Positions 56,601-63,109 are shown, counted from the first letter of the stretch. The stretch: DNA of 64,000 nucleotides from Cellulophaga baltica (GCF_900102165.1 NZ_FNBD01000010.1:89596-153595), one strand, 5' to 3'. Translations and numbers: made by a program. Notes: generated from the letters alone by a model not told the origin.

Positions 56601-57001
56601 CTTGTTAATGATGTTGCCTGTGATCCAGAAGCTCCCCTATAATTAACGTAAAATTCTTGACCTCCGGGAGATTCAAAACGAAGTCCAGCACTGCTTAAAA
56701 CAATACCAGTATTGGTATTTGTCATTAATGTAATGTTGTTATCGCCGTCAGCCAACGTATAGGTTGCAGGCGCTAAATTTGATATATTGAAAGTTGCTAC
56801 AGCGGTGGTATTTGTCCCGATATAAGCATTTACTGTAAATGCTGTAGTTTCTGGTGTTGAAAGGTATATTGCCTGATCTCTAATGGCGACATTATTAGTT
56901 CCTTGTTTTAAAGGAGGTAAGTAATGAAGGTCGCTTAATTGGGCGTAACTAGCGAAACTAAATGTTAGTAAGGAAAGTAGGAAGAGTAGTTGCTTTTTCA
57001 T
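44666..57001 (-). CDS. Giant SprB-like surface adhesin with T9SS type B sorting domain (paralogue 3)
   Basis: About 4,111 residues from the ATG at 57001 (MKKQLLFLLSLLTFSFASYAQ signal peptide); the frame is open 19 codons further upstream. In order: the shared QLSDLHYLPPLKQG domain (to about 500), an Ig-like unit, a DUF11-like domain, two thrombospondin type 3 stretches flanking a sugar-binding-like sandwich, another DUF11-like domain, then about 28 SprB-like modules (each opening near a Cys, with YxYSxDGG and AGxYxVxVxDxxGC) and the C-terminal sorting domain (NFFTPDGDGTND, IYDRYGREVY, GWDGLYKN, GHFTLYR). It should be exported by the type IX system and act as a surface adhesin, possibly in gliding. 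No sprC/D/F-like partners are adjacent. Confidence 0.85.
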   Translation of the reverse strand: MKKQLLFLLSLLTFSFASYAQLSDLHYLPPLKQGTNNVAIRDQAIYLSTPETTAFTVNAYIGTNTTAVATFNISNLAPATYTLADGDNNITLMTNTNTGIVLSSAGLRFESPGGQEFYVNYRGASGSQATSLTSKGRSALGTSFKWGGMPNYATTSDISTSLGIMATEDNTVIDIFGYDPGCEFRLQNDVDGITSNSIQVTLNAGQSYVLEAYTTETTANIDGWLGASIEATKNIAISNGGLNYGVVASSPGSRDAGIDQPVPENKLGKDYVFIRANGTDATEFALIIATQDNTSIYVNGSTTPIATINEGDYYIIPASYYSGTSAGSNMLVQTSKDAYAYQNMAGGTGVQTIGLNFVAPLNCLLPDVMDNISNITDAAGTSLSGGITIIASTSTPDANIIVNDSNGAVTLPSAQTVAGTADWKTYFIPNLTGNVTVQSTGPIAVGFFGVNSNRGIAGYFSGFDTVPEVVLEINGGVVGDCFSGSTIFEASDDNFDAYQWYFDGEIIEDANDYEFAATAAGDYFLRGTKGPCTYDSQTITIFYCEPEIVINKTVDQAEITEGETATFTIRAENLGFENITNLQVTDNIPSGLTLVSASTITGSWNGSVWNIGTLEPGKPVFLELEVVGDEIEIESLVNIKNTVSHTQDQVDENITEDILSASIIVHNDFDNDGVIDVIDVDDDNDGIYDSDECEGAFCFESITNESFEDPTVSSYAILDENSVPGWFTTATDSKIEIWRSGFLGVDSYDGNQHAELNATRYGALYQNLCLTPGTVMNWSLRHRGRAGTDSMQLRIGADLASATVQQTMTTGNTSWVLYSGSYTVPLGQTNTVFVFEAITTASGISVGNFIDDVDISILVPESCIDSDGDGYPNNIDLDSDDDGCTDADEFYKDNNADADDGGEYGAGIPVVDPDTGAVIAASYVLAQAPKIILENTSEDLGGADINGQEISLGDTFDYVLRFQNTGDDDTTAYTIRNVLPENVTLDDVDVTGATGTTFSHDAVSNEITFTIPDNLVQVGDPEYTIRITVTLSNNCSEFVNACSEVIENLAYSTYQGITNTTTFSDEPGSTITPVCSDAAAIASNSILNDLSNCNTARTVQLCGDDVILSAGNGFTTYVWAIDTNGNGQIDSSETVINDGDPDGDPSTLLVTSVGNYIVEKSGATGCSDLVELITVELFGSTQTNPVIEFFNAVNSDTNTDNDLQGEILTCSIDGSQLPQIFLCGENDEATIQLGITDAESIVWEQLDETSCSGIVDDCATTNSTCTWNTLATDDNYTVTDSGKYRVVINYKNGCFSRFYFNVFKNTLNIDYISSDILCNTPGNIRITNPTSNYGFQLVNALTNNIVIPFSSNNGPNFDLTTSGSYIVQITQLNPTTGEPIENACIFETEEIGIIDKNYEVNITTTPADCSGFGTIAIQALNVLPYYHYELRLDDGTNSGAGTFFQEHVVENDNTYTFDSVPTGNYIVITTTDDGCTDTQNVFVDEYADLTLSASVTENITCNAGLITLTPAGGYANPNYKMAIWSKDGVSAYTDADDIPDSAIKTTTDFLFLDSSAAGEYVFIVIDENKCSTLSNSVTIIDLGPVVVSASHSQIVCADSSTSELTVTASGGTAPYEYSIDGGVTYKTTNVFTNNSAGIYTITVRDSSGSTTSRCTETIEYEIDQPFRLTASAAILEDVACDPLGALVKILNPNGGEAPYTYSFDGGTNYTAIDEQRLISGTYNLSIKDNLGCTYDMELTVPDSVIDPSLNSDVTYDCDGNGTITISSNNTTDFTYSYSLDGTINTPSNSNEFTNVAPGTYQVTVGYSSTISPSQSTLFTENFGTGITTQIGEVGTGYCYEPQDGTATDCNLGPEGILVNGEYAITSAVTNPNTTWRSPNDNTGLTDGRFMAIGVSTLAGNNNIIWSRTGLEVLANKEITVSFYAYNIQIASATGDNPEILVQLVDASGTVISSTATTSIPKNNDADDWHLREVTFNPGANTAVGIVLRTNINSDNGNFLVLDDITASQTPEVCETTQNLSVIVEDDQEFNVTILGSTNPTCSSDSDGNIRFEVENFDSTTGYEYSLDGGTNWIAESTAIFTTPSTLAAGSYSIMVRKTADNTCIATSASSVTLTAPTEIVPDLQLKDAFTCFNTGATLEASASAGTPGYEYQLEDTADSIIRAYQAEVTFTNVPAGDYVLRVRDANGCEVVSTSTVTVVAPEVVDFDLTSVACYDGTNNATITVSVTTGNGDYTFRINNGAWITPTPTSATTHTFTNLANGTYTIDVDDAYSCGPVQKTITVNPQLRGDATLQSDLTCSADAVINMNIVGGSGVYTYEWSNSSTGPWNATGFTANTFSISTAGTYYFQATDNATIPCVFVTNAVVVTTPDTPIITSVTPTDLTCNGDNTGSLDIIIDTTVGLAPYTINVLNTTTGTDYLEETTSLTAGTYTVRVTDSKNCFIEQTVTINEPLIVDPNITKTDVVCGALGTDLGSITVDASGGNATYIYRLNNADFSVSETYDTSSGTNNYTFSDLDFGDYKVTVTDINGCEIVTDITITTGPDILITTSGTSGCTMGSGEMLVEADNSTGATLGTGPFYFAIFPAPDFDITDTTNWHASTTTSPALPSYNFTGLTPGVSYTFIVHDASSGCEYYQEADVPVATSSTLTSTIDAVTAITCFGSADGIVAFTIDSYTATTVDYEIYSYATNTSLGITGNITGAAGGPETEIVMSLPPGKFYILFTEIDGTNAGCVNASETFIVEQAPTLLEVTATATKNANCNESGTITAAGRYGEGPYEYQYLSDVAPAPTATSAGWETSTTKSVSAGDYIVYIKDASNCIQQDAVTIGFHSAPDIDTVVVDDFCADEGDYSVTVTLVTPDTAAYLISLNGGAPQTSNFVNGEFVVTGLSSSASMQSISVFDVNGCGDFDTFEIAARFQASAQITKLLDCSLSPNSEITIAAFDGYGTFDYEINGPDSQTRTALPSPTNSVVWDNATTPGTYTITIYDNTTPACSSKTFTLEIVPAVEPSFTATHEAVTCSGNSDGIIAITEVNTGISPSTYTISPAAVTFNSTTNSFEGLPGGTYEVTATGTNGCTTIISNIVIDEPLLIAFSLTESQFGCSANNTTNNAELSVDPTSLAGGSGTYVRYLFADDTTGNILQNGTSNTYIYTNLNGGDIRVTVFDDKGCSSSQVITIDPFDALEDATITVDENIDCVNAGEDISINVTGTYSTYATNPTDYEFRLLPATTYQASNNFTDLGVGTHTIGIRNIITGCEITRTHTVEQPNTFDVTVDVLSDVVCFGDDGSIQLTLVDATFAGGFTWTIYNASSTAIDNGTSADLGPTTAIPVPAGNYTVTIIQDAFPECSQTRSFTITTPPAAITLNAVQTSNVGCSNGEGSANVSPAGGKTLYDIVLTNTTTGSVYTELQVNAHLFDGLEAGIYDVQVTDDLGCVQTFSSEFTLVEPTPLTGTITNTELECSGDTDASVSFVLDPRNVTPNYSYSLNTYSDATGSTLLRNSVSQTSPDFNNLVSGFYSITITDDINCEFETAIVEIVEPTDVDALLITDRAISCLDGADLLLVASGGTAPYTWSEDGINFNPLNETNGTDTHLFENMPVGIYKYYVKDDFNCVSIISNTLTVNAIADLVVNLDTSAAKINCSGDSTAVLIADAEGGLGSYQYALFSDAALTTEIRANQSSGIFTDLASGTYYVRVQSRDCEIVSIPVIIDEPTPITVDYDISEITCNGENDGSIVLNLTGGSGVYMYSISPNLNRFESTNTFDGLAPGDYTVIAQDSLGCFELIEFTLVEPAELTMTSTVQDEICLDSSDGSISLAIAGGIAPYFTSINATDDAAFVQDRTLFENLSAGTYTVYVKDTNDCLTTEIITVEVGVNLNATAEVLYECTGDTPNTSLILTLEDQTVGNDVLYALDSTDPADFVLEPDFTNMTAGSHYVAIAHANGCIRTFNFEVEGYEPLVLVAEQRGINEITAIAKGGKEEYTYYFDGIDNGNDNTFYIRRTDTYEVRVVDENGCESVTSIYIEFIDIEIPNFFTPDGDGTNDLWIPDNITQFPDIYITIYDRYGREVYRLIDNPSGWDGLYKNTDLPTGDYWYIIKLNGADDDREFVGHFTLYR
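45090..53080 (-). repeat. Array of about 28 SprB-like protein modules
   Basis: Counting by eye the recurrent opening (xxITCxGxxDGxIxxxxxGGxxPYxYS) gives 28 modules of roughly 75-95 residues. They are diverged at DNA level, so the array is a protein repeat, not a DNA tandem repeat. One module boundary is interrupted by another domain (50960-51575). Confidence 0.7.
50960..51575 (-). other. Sugar-binding-like sandwich inserted in the SprB-type array
   Basis: About 205 residues between modules 6 and 7 of the array, beginning STLFTENFGTG and ending NFLVLDDITASQTPEV. The FxENFG start, NNIIWSRTGLEVLANKEITVSFYAYNI centre and LDDI end are typical of galactose-binding-like beta-sandwiches. It is the only such insertion seen in the array. 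Confidence 0.6.
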
Positions 57002-57063
57002 GCTCGAAATGGAATTCAAAATAAATTTTAACATAAATAAAGCGATATGTTGTCTCAATAAAA

Positions 57064-57079
57064 ATTCTTTGTTGTGAAT
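57064..57079 (-). promoter_or_regulatory. Shared upstream motif, giant adhesin
   Basis: On the minus strand ATTCACAACAAAGAAT, containing the same CACAACAAAGAAT core as paralogue 1, 63 bp upstream of the start. The left inverted arm is shortened compared with the other two copies. Confidence 0.55.
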
Positions 57080-57238
57080 GGGGGTAACTTTGTAGTGAAT
57101 AGGGTGCGTGATGATGTTTAATTTCTTATGTAGGAAAAATTATTCTGTTGTAGGATTAAAGATTTAAGAAGCTATTTATTCGTTTTTTTAGATATAAATA
57201 ATAACTTTAGAACAAATCAATATAATTAGCCAGCTTTT

Positions 57239-58321
57239 ATGTCTGAAGAAAAATTAATGTCGAAAAAGAAGCCTGCTTATCCTGTGAGCAAGAAATTAAA
57301 TACTTATTTGGAGTTGTATAATCGAAACATTGAAATTCCAATTTTTTATGAGGATTTACTTCGTTTTTCGGGTTCTGTTGTGGTGTATGATTCTAATGAT
57401 GAAGACAGCCTTTGGGTACGTGTATATTATTCAGAATTTGAACGACAAGAGATAGATATCAGTTTAAAAAAAGTATATTCTATTCTCTTATCTGATGGTG
57501 GAGATAATATTTTTCAATACTTGAATATTGATGCAGTTGATTTCTGTACGTTTGGAAATTCTAAGCCTTTTAGAATAAAAGTTAGAAATATTTTGAACGA
57601 TAATTTCACCTATTTCTACGTCAAGAAAACCGATGCTTCGCGTATCTACGGCTTAGAATTAGAGCATATGTTATCGCCTTATAATCTTAACTTTTTGGTC
57701 TACAAAAACACCTTGATAGAAGAACATATTGCGGGCATTCCTGGAGATGTTTTTATAAAAGATATGTTGCCAAAATGTACGGAATCAGAAAAAACACAAT
57801 TAGCTAAAGAATTTGTAAAGTTCAATGAGCGTTGTATGATACGTCTTTTAGGAGATATGCGCTCTTATAATTATGTGATTGTACCGGTGCATGATTTTGA
57901 TCATGTGGTGTACCGAATCAGGGCTATAGATTTTGATCAGCAGTGTTTTGAAGGAAAATTAAAAGTATACAGGCCTCAATTTTTTAAAGAGAATTACCAG
58001 ATGGTAGAGCTTGTACGTCTTAAGTTACAGACCAAGTCTGTAGATCAATATAAACTGGAAGAGCGGTCTATTGTAGCAAAAAGAATCAAGAGTTCTGGGA
58101 ATAGGATAAAAAGATTATTGAAGGCTTGTTTGGTAGACCATATATCAACAGAAGAAAATATAACACGTTTAAAGTCAGAAATATATGATTTGACTTTGGA
58201 TCTTGATTTCAAAAATTGTAAAAAAATGGGCGAAGTATTAAACCTCGCCCTAGATTTTGTAAAACGTAATTATGAAGATGTTAGTATGAAACAAATTATG
58301 GAACACAAAATTAATTTGTAA
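57239..58321 (+). CDS. Conserved hypothetical with kinase-like motifs
   Basis: 360 residues, cytoplasmic, not assigned to a named family by eye. Its middle resembles a minimal aminoglycoside-phosphotransferase or protein-kinase lobe: FYVKK (about 128-130, possible ATP-lysine strand), ELEHML (possible helix C Glu), a hinge-like TLIEEHIAGIPGD, then RLLGDMRSYNYVIVP (GDxxxxN, like a catalytic loop) and RIRAIDFDQQC (DFD, like the metal-binding DFG). The C-terminal quarter is helical and basic. This is inference from motif order. It is divergent from the giant adhesin and abuts the stop of the nucleoid-associated protein gene. Confidence 0.6.
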   Translation: MSEEKLMSKKKPAYPVSKKLNTYLELYNRNIEIPIFYEDLLRFSGSVVVYDSNDEDSLWVRVYYSEFERQEIDISLKKVYSILLSDGGDNIFQYLNIDAVDFCTFGNSKPFRIKVRNILNDNFTYFYVKKTDASRIYGLELEHMLSPYNLNFLVYKNTLIEEHIAGIPGDVFIKDMLPKCTESEKTQLAKEFVKFNERCMIRLLGDMRSYNYVIVPVHDFDHVVYRIRAIDFDQQCFEGKLKVYRPQFFKENYQMVELVRLKLQTKSVDQYKLEERSIVAKRIKSSGNRIKRLLKACLVDHISTEENITRLKSEIYDLTLDLDFKNCKKMGEVLNLALDFVKRNYEDVSMKQIMEHKINL

Positions 58322-59380
58322 TTAACTTTTTTGCTCTTTGTTGAAATATACTAGATAGTAGTACATCTGTTTTTCTTCATCCCACCCTTTTTCGACAAAT
58401 TTTTCAGCAGACTCAGGATTAATGAAGTCTAATTTAATTTGAATATTTGTGTCTAAATTAATAACATTTTTAATTTTTTTACGAGCATCAGACACTGCTT
58501 TATTAGCAATATCAAAGTTAGAAACATCTTCAACACTATATTTTGGACCTTTTTCCATTTTATAGTTTTTGAATTCAGGTATCAAATCAGGATTTTCCAT
58601 TACCTCGTTTAAAAAGCTATTTTCTTCAAAAGAATCATTTTTAGCGAAATGATTTACTGCTCTGTTCATAAAAAGCACTTCTTGTTGTTTATCTTCGGCA
58701 GGTAAAACAACATCTTTTGCAAAATTTTGACAAAATTTAAGGTAGTTTTTAGTTTTAAAGTTATCATCAGAAAGCGGTTCTACGCCTAAAAATTCTTCCA
58801 ACCAATATTTGGTATCATACCTATTACTATCTACAGATAATATTTTAAAACCTTCCTCTTTAGCGGTATTGAATATTAGGCAACCTTTATCAAGTTTATT
58901 AATATTAATTCCTTGCTGAACTACTATATCAAGATTGCTACCTTTCTCTTCAAACTGAATAAAATCATGTTTTAATTCACTTTTAAAAATCCCTATAGCA
59001 TCTACTTTTACGTTATCTAAAAGAACACCACTTAAATGAGCCACATACACTTCACCGCTTTTAATATGTGGGTGGTTAGACTGCTCATAGAGATAAGATG
59101 CTATTTTTTTAGAATTAGCATGAATACTATCTGGATCGGCAAAGATCTCCGAAGTAATTTTATACATCTCATTAAATTCTACATCTACATCATTCGCAAA
59201 GTTGAAGTAGTTTTCTTCTTTTTCTCTAAAAGGTTTGAAAAAATATTCTTTTAGGAGACCTGTAGTCTCATCATTTAAACTATGCGGTGTTTCTGATAAG
59301 AAAATAGCTTCGTTTTTATTTTTGTTCCCCACACGATGAAGCGAGATACTTTCTATTTGAGTCGCGTATAAATTAATCAT
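58322..59380 (-). CDS. Nucleoid-associated protein (NdpA/YejK-like)
   Basis: 352 residues, cytoplasmic. The opening MINLYATQIESISLHRVGNKNKNE and the central SGEVYVAHLSGVLLDNVKVDAIGIFKSE match the 37-kDa nucleoid-associated family (NA37). Proteins of this family copurify with the nucleoid, with function poorly known. Full length for Bacteroidota members (about 350). The stop codon abuts that of the convergent hypothetical gene. Confidence 0.87.
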   Translation of the reverse strand: MINLYATQIESISLHRVGNKNKNEAIFLSETPHSLNDETTGLLKEYFFKPFREKEENYFNFANDVDVEFNEMYKITSEIFADPDSIHANSKKIASYLYEQSNHPHIKSGEVYVAHLSGVLLDNVKVDAIGIFKSELKHDFIQFEEKGSNLDIVVQQGININKLDKGCLIFNTAKEEGFKILSVDSNRYDTKYWLEEFLGVEPLSDDNFKTKNYLKFCQNFAKDVVLPAEDKQQEVLFMNRAVNHFAKNDSFEENSFLNEVMENPDLIPEFKNYKMEKGPKYSVEDVSNFDIANKAVSDARKKIKNVINLDTNIQIKLDFINPESAEKFVEKGWDEEKQMYYYLVYFNKEQKS

Positions 59381-59454
59381 AGTTTATATAAAGGTAAATT
59401 AGTGTTTGTTGCTTTTAGTGTTTATACTATGTTTACTATTGAGAAAGTAGGACT

Positions 59455-59949
59455 CTAATTCCAATTTTCATCAAAATCTAAATCATCATAACTATCAAAA
59501 GTATCATCAAAATCAAAAGTAGGATCGGCCTCAAATGTTTTTTCTGGTGGAGAATCTGGCAGCTCTCCAAAACTAAACAATATATTAGGGTAGGTTCTTC
59601 CGTCTTCTTTCGGTACAATATCTGCTAGCTCAACAAAGAATGTCCACATACTAAGGAAGTCATATACATAGATAAGTTTTGGCGTATCTTCTGTGATAAT
59701 ATCTTCTAGAAACGTTTCGTTCATTAAACGAATATCAGAACTATTTTCACTGATGTCATGTAGCGCTATCTCCTCGTCTTGAATCCATTCCTCATTACAA
59801 GTATAGAAAGAAGCCATTTCATTGCCTAAAAACCCAAATGCTTGCGTTATGGCATTATGAAAATCTTCTAGCGTTGTACTTGCCTCAATTTCAATGTCTC
59901 TAAAGATATCTTCCTCTGTATCTAATATTATGCGAATCTTATAAATCAT
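59455..59949 (-). CDS. Plasmid pRiA4b ORF-3-like family protein
   Basis: 164 residues. The N-terminal core (IYKIRIILDTEEDIFRDIEIEASTTLEDFHNAITQAFGF) is the signature of the pRiA4b ORF-3 family, with the following CNEEWIQDEEI region conserved in Flavobacteriia. The C-terminus is very acidic (FDFDDTFDSYDDLDFDENWN). Despite the plasmid name, members are often chromosomal; nothing here indicates mobility. Function unknown. It starts 27 bp after the ctaA stop, possibly cotranscribed. Confidence 0.82.
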   Translation of the reverse strand: MIYKIRIILDTEEDIFRDIEIEASTTLEDFHNAITQAFGFLGNEMASFYTCNEEWIQDEEIALHDISENSSDIRLMNETFLEDIITEDTPKLIYVYDFLSMWTFFVELADIVPKEDGRTYPNILFSFGELPDSPPEKTFEADPTFDFDDTFDSYDDLDFDENWN

Positions 59950-59976
59950 TATTTTGATTTTTTTAGGGGTACAAAG

Positions 59977-61011
59977 TTACAAAGAATTAAGGCTTGATTT
60001 AGTTTTTGATGCTTCTAAAACCAAATAGAATTGTACTCCAAAAAGAATTGCAGCTACGATCATGTGAAAGGTCTGACTACCAAAAGGGAAATCAACATAA
60101 TACATGGTAATACCAGAAATTATTTCCAGTAATAATAAAAGTAATACCCATCTTATTTTTTCGAACCCTAATTCGAATTTATAAATTAAATAAGCTATAT
60201 AAAGGTTTAAAACTCCCACAAAAATGGAAAAAGACCTATGTATATAAAATTGAAGGGTAGGATTCATTAGCCATTGACTCTTGGCATCTTCTCCAAAAAT
60301 ATCTATTTGCAGGTCTATAAATTGCCGTACTTGAGTCCCAATAATAATTTGAATAAGGGTCACTATTAATGATGCCCACAGCAATTTATGTAAATTTCTA
60401 CTGGCTTTATAGATTTTATCTGTTTCAGAAGTTTTATAAATAATATAAATTAACATGGCGACAATCACTAAAGCCATGACCATATGAACTGTAATTTTTA
60501 CGGGTTCTAATAAGGAATAAACTACTGTAGCGCCTAACCATGCCTGAAACCCCATTCCAAAAACTACCAACCAGGAGAGAATGGTAATGCGTTTGTTTTT
60601 TTTCCAATACCCAAAAGATAAAGCAGCAAGAATTAGTGTAGCAAATCCTGCTAGTGCTCCAAAGAGCCTATTTATATATTCAATCCATGTATGCCATACA
60701 TTAAAAATAGCATAGTCATGCTTTGTGTATTCTTCCCAGTTTGAGGCATTATATTTTGCTGAGGTTGTAAAGTCTGTTTTAGCAACTTTTAAAGCTTCGC
60801 TGTGAATAATAACTTGGCCTTTTTCAAAGGTTTTGTTTTTATCCCAATTAAGAACAGATTCATCAGTAGGAGGTATATAGTACCCAAAACATTTAGGCCA
60901 ATCAGGACACCCCATTCCACTTCCTGTCATCCGCACAACAGCTCCTGCTACGATGACCAAATACACCAATACGAGGGTAATTTGGGCTATTTTTCTAAAG
61001 TACTTTTGCAT
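59977..61011 (-). CDS. ctaA: Heme A synthase (COX15/CtaA)
   Basis: 344 residues with eight hydrophobic segments, inserted in the inner membrane. It oxidises heme O to heme A for cytochrome oxidase. Motifs: GAVVRMTGSGMGCPDWPKCFG near the N-terminus, WIEYINRLFGA with the conserved Glu, IHSEA, VHMVMA, GTQVRQ and IHRSFS (conserved His residues for heme binding). Length fits the family. It is transcribed leftward ahead of the pRiA4b ORF-3-like gene. Confidence 0.93.
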   Translation of the reverse strand: MQKYFRKIAQITLVLVYLVIVAGAVVRMTGSGMGCPDWPKCFGYYIPPTDESVLNWDKNKTFEKGQVIIHSEALKVAKTDFTTSAKYNASNWEEYTKHDYAIFNVWHTWIEYINRLFGALAGFATLILAALSFGYWKKNKRITILSWLVVFGMGFQAWLGATVVYSLLEPVKITVHMVMALVIVAMLIYIIYKTSETDKIYKASRNLHKLLWASLIVTLIQIIIGTQVRQFIDLQIDIFGEDAKSQWLMNPTLQFYIHRSFSIFVGVLNLYIAYLIYKFELGFEKIRWVLLLLLLEIISGITMYYVDFPFGSQTFHMIVAAILFGVQFYLVLEASKTKSSLNSL

Positions 61012-61094
61012 TCACTTTTTTATTTTACAAAATTACTACTCTTTGTTCAATTTAGGAAGAAAGTTTGCTGCTGTTTCAAAGGGTTTTAAAATAT

Positions 61095-61133
61095 AAAAAG
61101 CGGAAAAACTCTAGGTGAGAATTTCCGCTTTTT
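61095..61133 (-). terminator. Terminator after the OmpA gene
   Basis: AAAAAGCGGAAA pairs with TTTCCGCTTTTT (12 bp, 15-nt loop), 20 bp after the OmpA stop, before ctaA. Confidence 0.87.
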
Positions 61134-61153
61134 TAAAGTAGGGTAGGAGTCTA

Positions 61154-63097
61154 TTATTCTACGACAATAAACTCTGACCTTCTATTTTGTTGGTGTTTTT
61201 CGGCACTACAATTAACGGTATTTTCACACTCGTTGGTTAATTGTGTTTCACCAAACCCTTTGAATGTTAATCGGGAAGCATCAATACCTTTCTTTACTAA
61301 ATAATCATAAGTAGCTTTGGCTCTTCGTTCAGAAAGCCTACTGTTATAGGCATCATTAGCTCTAGCATCTGTATGAGAACCAATTCTTATTTTAGTATCT
61401 GGATATTGGTTTAAATAAGCTATGACCTTTTCCATTATTATTTGTGCATCTTTTCTAATATAAGATTGATCAAAATCAAAATAGATTTTCTCTAAATTTA
61501 ATTTTTTAGCAAGATCTGCTCCTAAATCTGCAGGAGCAAAATTGGAGATAAGAAGAATTTCAATATCATTGATTTCTAAGCTTGTCCCTATTTCAATCGC
61601 GGTAGTTGCTTCTGCGTAATTTTCTTTTAAGGTGATGATGGTATATGCTCCTTTTTCACAAGAACTATCTAGATCAAAGTTTCCTTCAGAATCAGAAATA
61701 CCTTTGCCTATAACCTCACCGTTTGCATTGGTGATATTTAATACAGCATCAGCTATTATTTCTTTTGTTTTTTCATCTTTTACGATGCCTTTTAAATTTG
61801 AATAACAGTTAAAGTCTAATGCTTTCGATTCAGAAAAACCGTAAATATCGTCACTACCTATACCATTTTCACGGTTAGAAGCAAAATAGCCATTCTTAGT
61901 TTTGTCATTAATTATGTATGAAAAATCATCCTGCTCACTATTTAAAGGTTGCCCTAAGTTTTTTGCTTTCGTACGTTCTAATTCGGCTAAATCAATTCCG
62001 AAAACATCTAAGCCTCCTAATCCAGGATGTCCGTCTGATGCGAAATATAAAATATCGGTATCAGAAATATTTGGAAATGTTTCTCTAGACTCTGTATTTA
62101 CACTAGCGCCTAAATTTACGGGAGAACCATAAGAACCGTCACTATTAATAGTTACATAAAATATATCAGAAGCGCCCAAAGTTCCAGGCCTGTCCGAAGC
62201 AAAATACAATTTAGTTTCATCCGTATTTAATGCAGGGTGTGCCGTAGAATAGTCTTCTCCGTTAAAAGGCAATGCAGTAATATCTGCCCAAGCTCCGTTT
62301 TGCAACGTTGCTTTGTACAATTTTAAACGACTAACTCCCTCTTCATCTCTAGAAAAACTCCCATTTTTAAAATTGTTTCGGGTGAAGTACATGGTTTGTC
62401 CGTCTTTTGTGAAAACAGGAGAAGACTCATGTGCTTTTTTATTAACTGTTTTAGAAAGTTTTGTGGGTGTTGTAAAATTATCATCCTCTGTTACCGCTGT
62501 TTTATATAAGTTTAAGAATGATTTTCTGTTCCAAAGATGAATAGTTTTGGTTACGGTCCCTGAATCTCTTGCAGAAGAAAAGATTAATTCATTTTCATAA
62601 AAGGCAGGAGAGAAATCAGATTCTTTAGAATTGATTGGTAAATTTTTAATGGAGTAGCGACCAGAATTCTCTTTAATAGCGGTTAGATAGTCTTTTTCGT
62701 TATTAAATTTTTCAGCACGGCCATCAGTTGCTTTTGCTTGCTCAAATTTTTCCATCCACGCATCCGATGCATCATACTCCTTTAGAGATTTTAAGGTTTG
62801 CGCATACCGGTATAGATACTCAGGATCAATAGTCGTATTTTCAAGTTCAAACAATTTCTGATACCAAGTTGATGCCTCTTTGTATTGGGCATTCATATAA
62901 TTAGCATCGCCAAGATTTTTATAAACATCCTCAGAAGAGTATCCTTCTTTAATTAAATCCTCATAAGAACTAATAGCATCTGCATAATCAAAACTATTAA
63001 ATTTAGATTGTGCTTTTACCGCTTGTTTTTCCTGTGCTTGCAAACCAAAGCTTACAAACGCCGTACAAAGAACAATGTGTGTTAATTTATATTTCAT
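61154..63097 (-). CDS. OmpA-family protein with TPR and PD40 repeats (type IX secretion-associated)
   Basis: 647 residues. Signal peptide (about 1-21), TPR-like helices (about 25-130), WD40-like PD40 repeats (about 155-420: DFSPAFYENELIFSS; HESSPVFTKDGQTMYFTRN; DETKLYFASDRPG; LYFASDGHPGLGG), a carboxypeptidase-like regulatory domain (KGIVKDEKTKEIIADAVLNI, about 435-510) and a C-terminal OmpA peptidoglycan-binding domain (IYFDFDQSYIRKDAQ; GSHTDARANDAYNSRLSERRA). This architecture resembles PorE, an accessory of type IX secretion, and such genes commonly follow porP/sprF, as here. Anchors the system to peptidoglycan (inferred). Confidence 0.88.
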   Translation of the reverse strand: MKYKLTHIVLCTAFVSFGLQAQEKQAVKAQSKFNSFDYADAISSYEDLIKEGYSSEDVYKNLGDANYMNAQYKEASTWYQKLFELENTTIDPEYLYRYAQTLKSLKEYDASDAWMEKFEQAKATDGRAEKFNNEKDYLTAIKENSGRYSIKNLPINSKESDFSPAFYENELIFSSARDSGTVTKTIHLWNRKSFLNLYKTAVTEDDNFTTPTKLSKTVNKKAHESSPVFTKDGQTMYFTRNNFKNGSFSRDEEGVSRLKLYKATLQNGAWADITALPFNGEDYSTAHPALNTDETKLYFASDRPGTLGASDIFYVTINSDGSYGSPVNLGASVNTESRETFPNISDTDILYFASDGHPGLGGLDVFGIDLAELERTKAKNLGQPLNSEQDDFSYIINDKTKNGYFASNRENGIGSDDIYGFSESKALDFNCYSNLKGIVKDEKTKEIIADAVLNITNANGEVIGKGISDSEGNFDLDSSCEKGAYTIITLKENYAEATTAIEIGTSLEINDIEILLISNFAPADLGADLAKKLNLEKIYFDFDQSYIRKDAQIIMEKVIAYLNQYPDTKIRIGSHTDARANDAYNSRLSERRAKATYDYLVKKGIDASRLTFKGFGETQLTNECENTVNCSAEKHQQNRRSEFIVVE

Positions 63098-63109
63098 GTT
63101 TATTGTGTT

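Noticed and set aside
59455..59949. pRiA4b ORF-3 homologue as sign of a mobile element
   Set aside because: The family is frequent on chromosomes; no transposase, integrase, terminal repeats or composition shift nearby.
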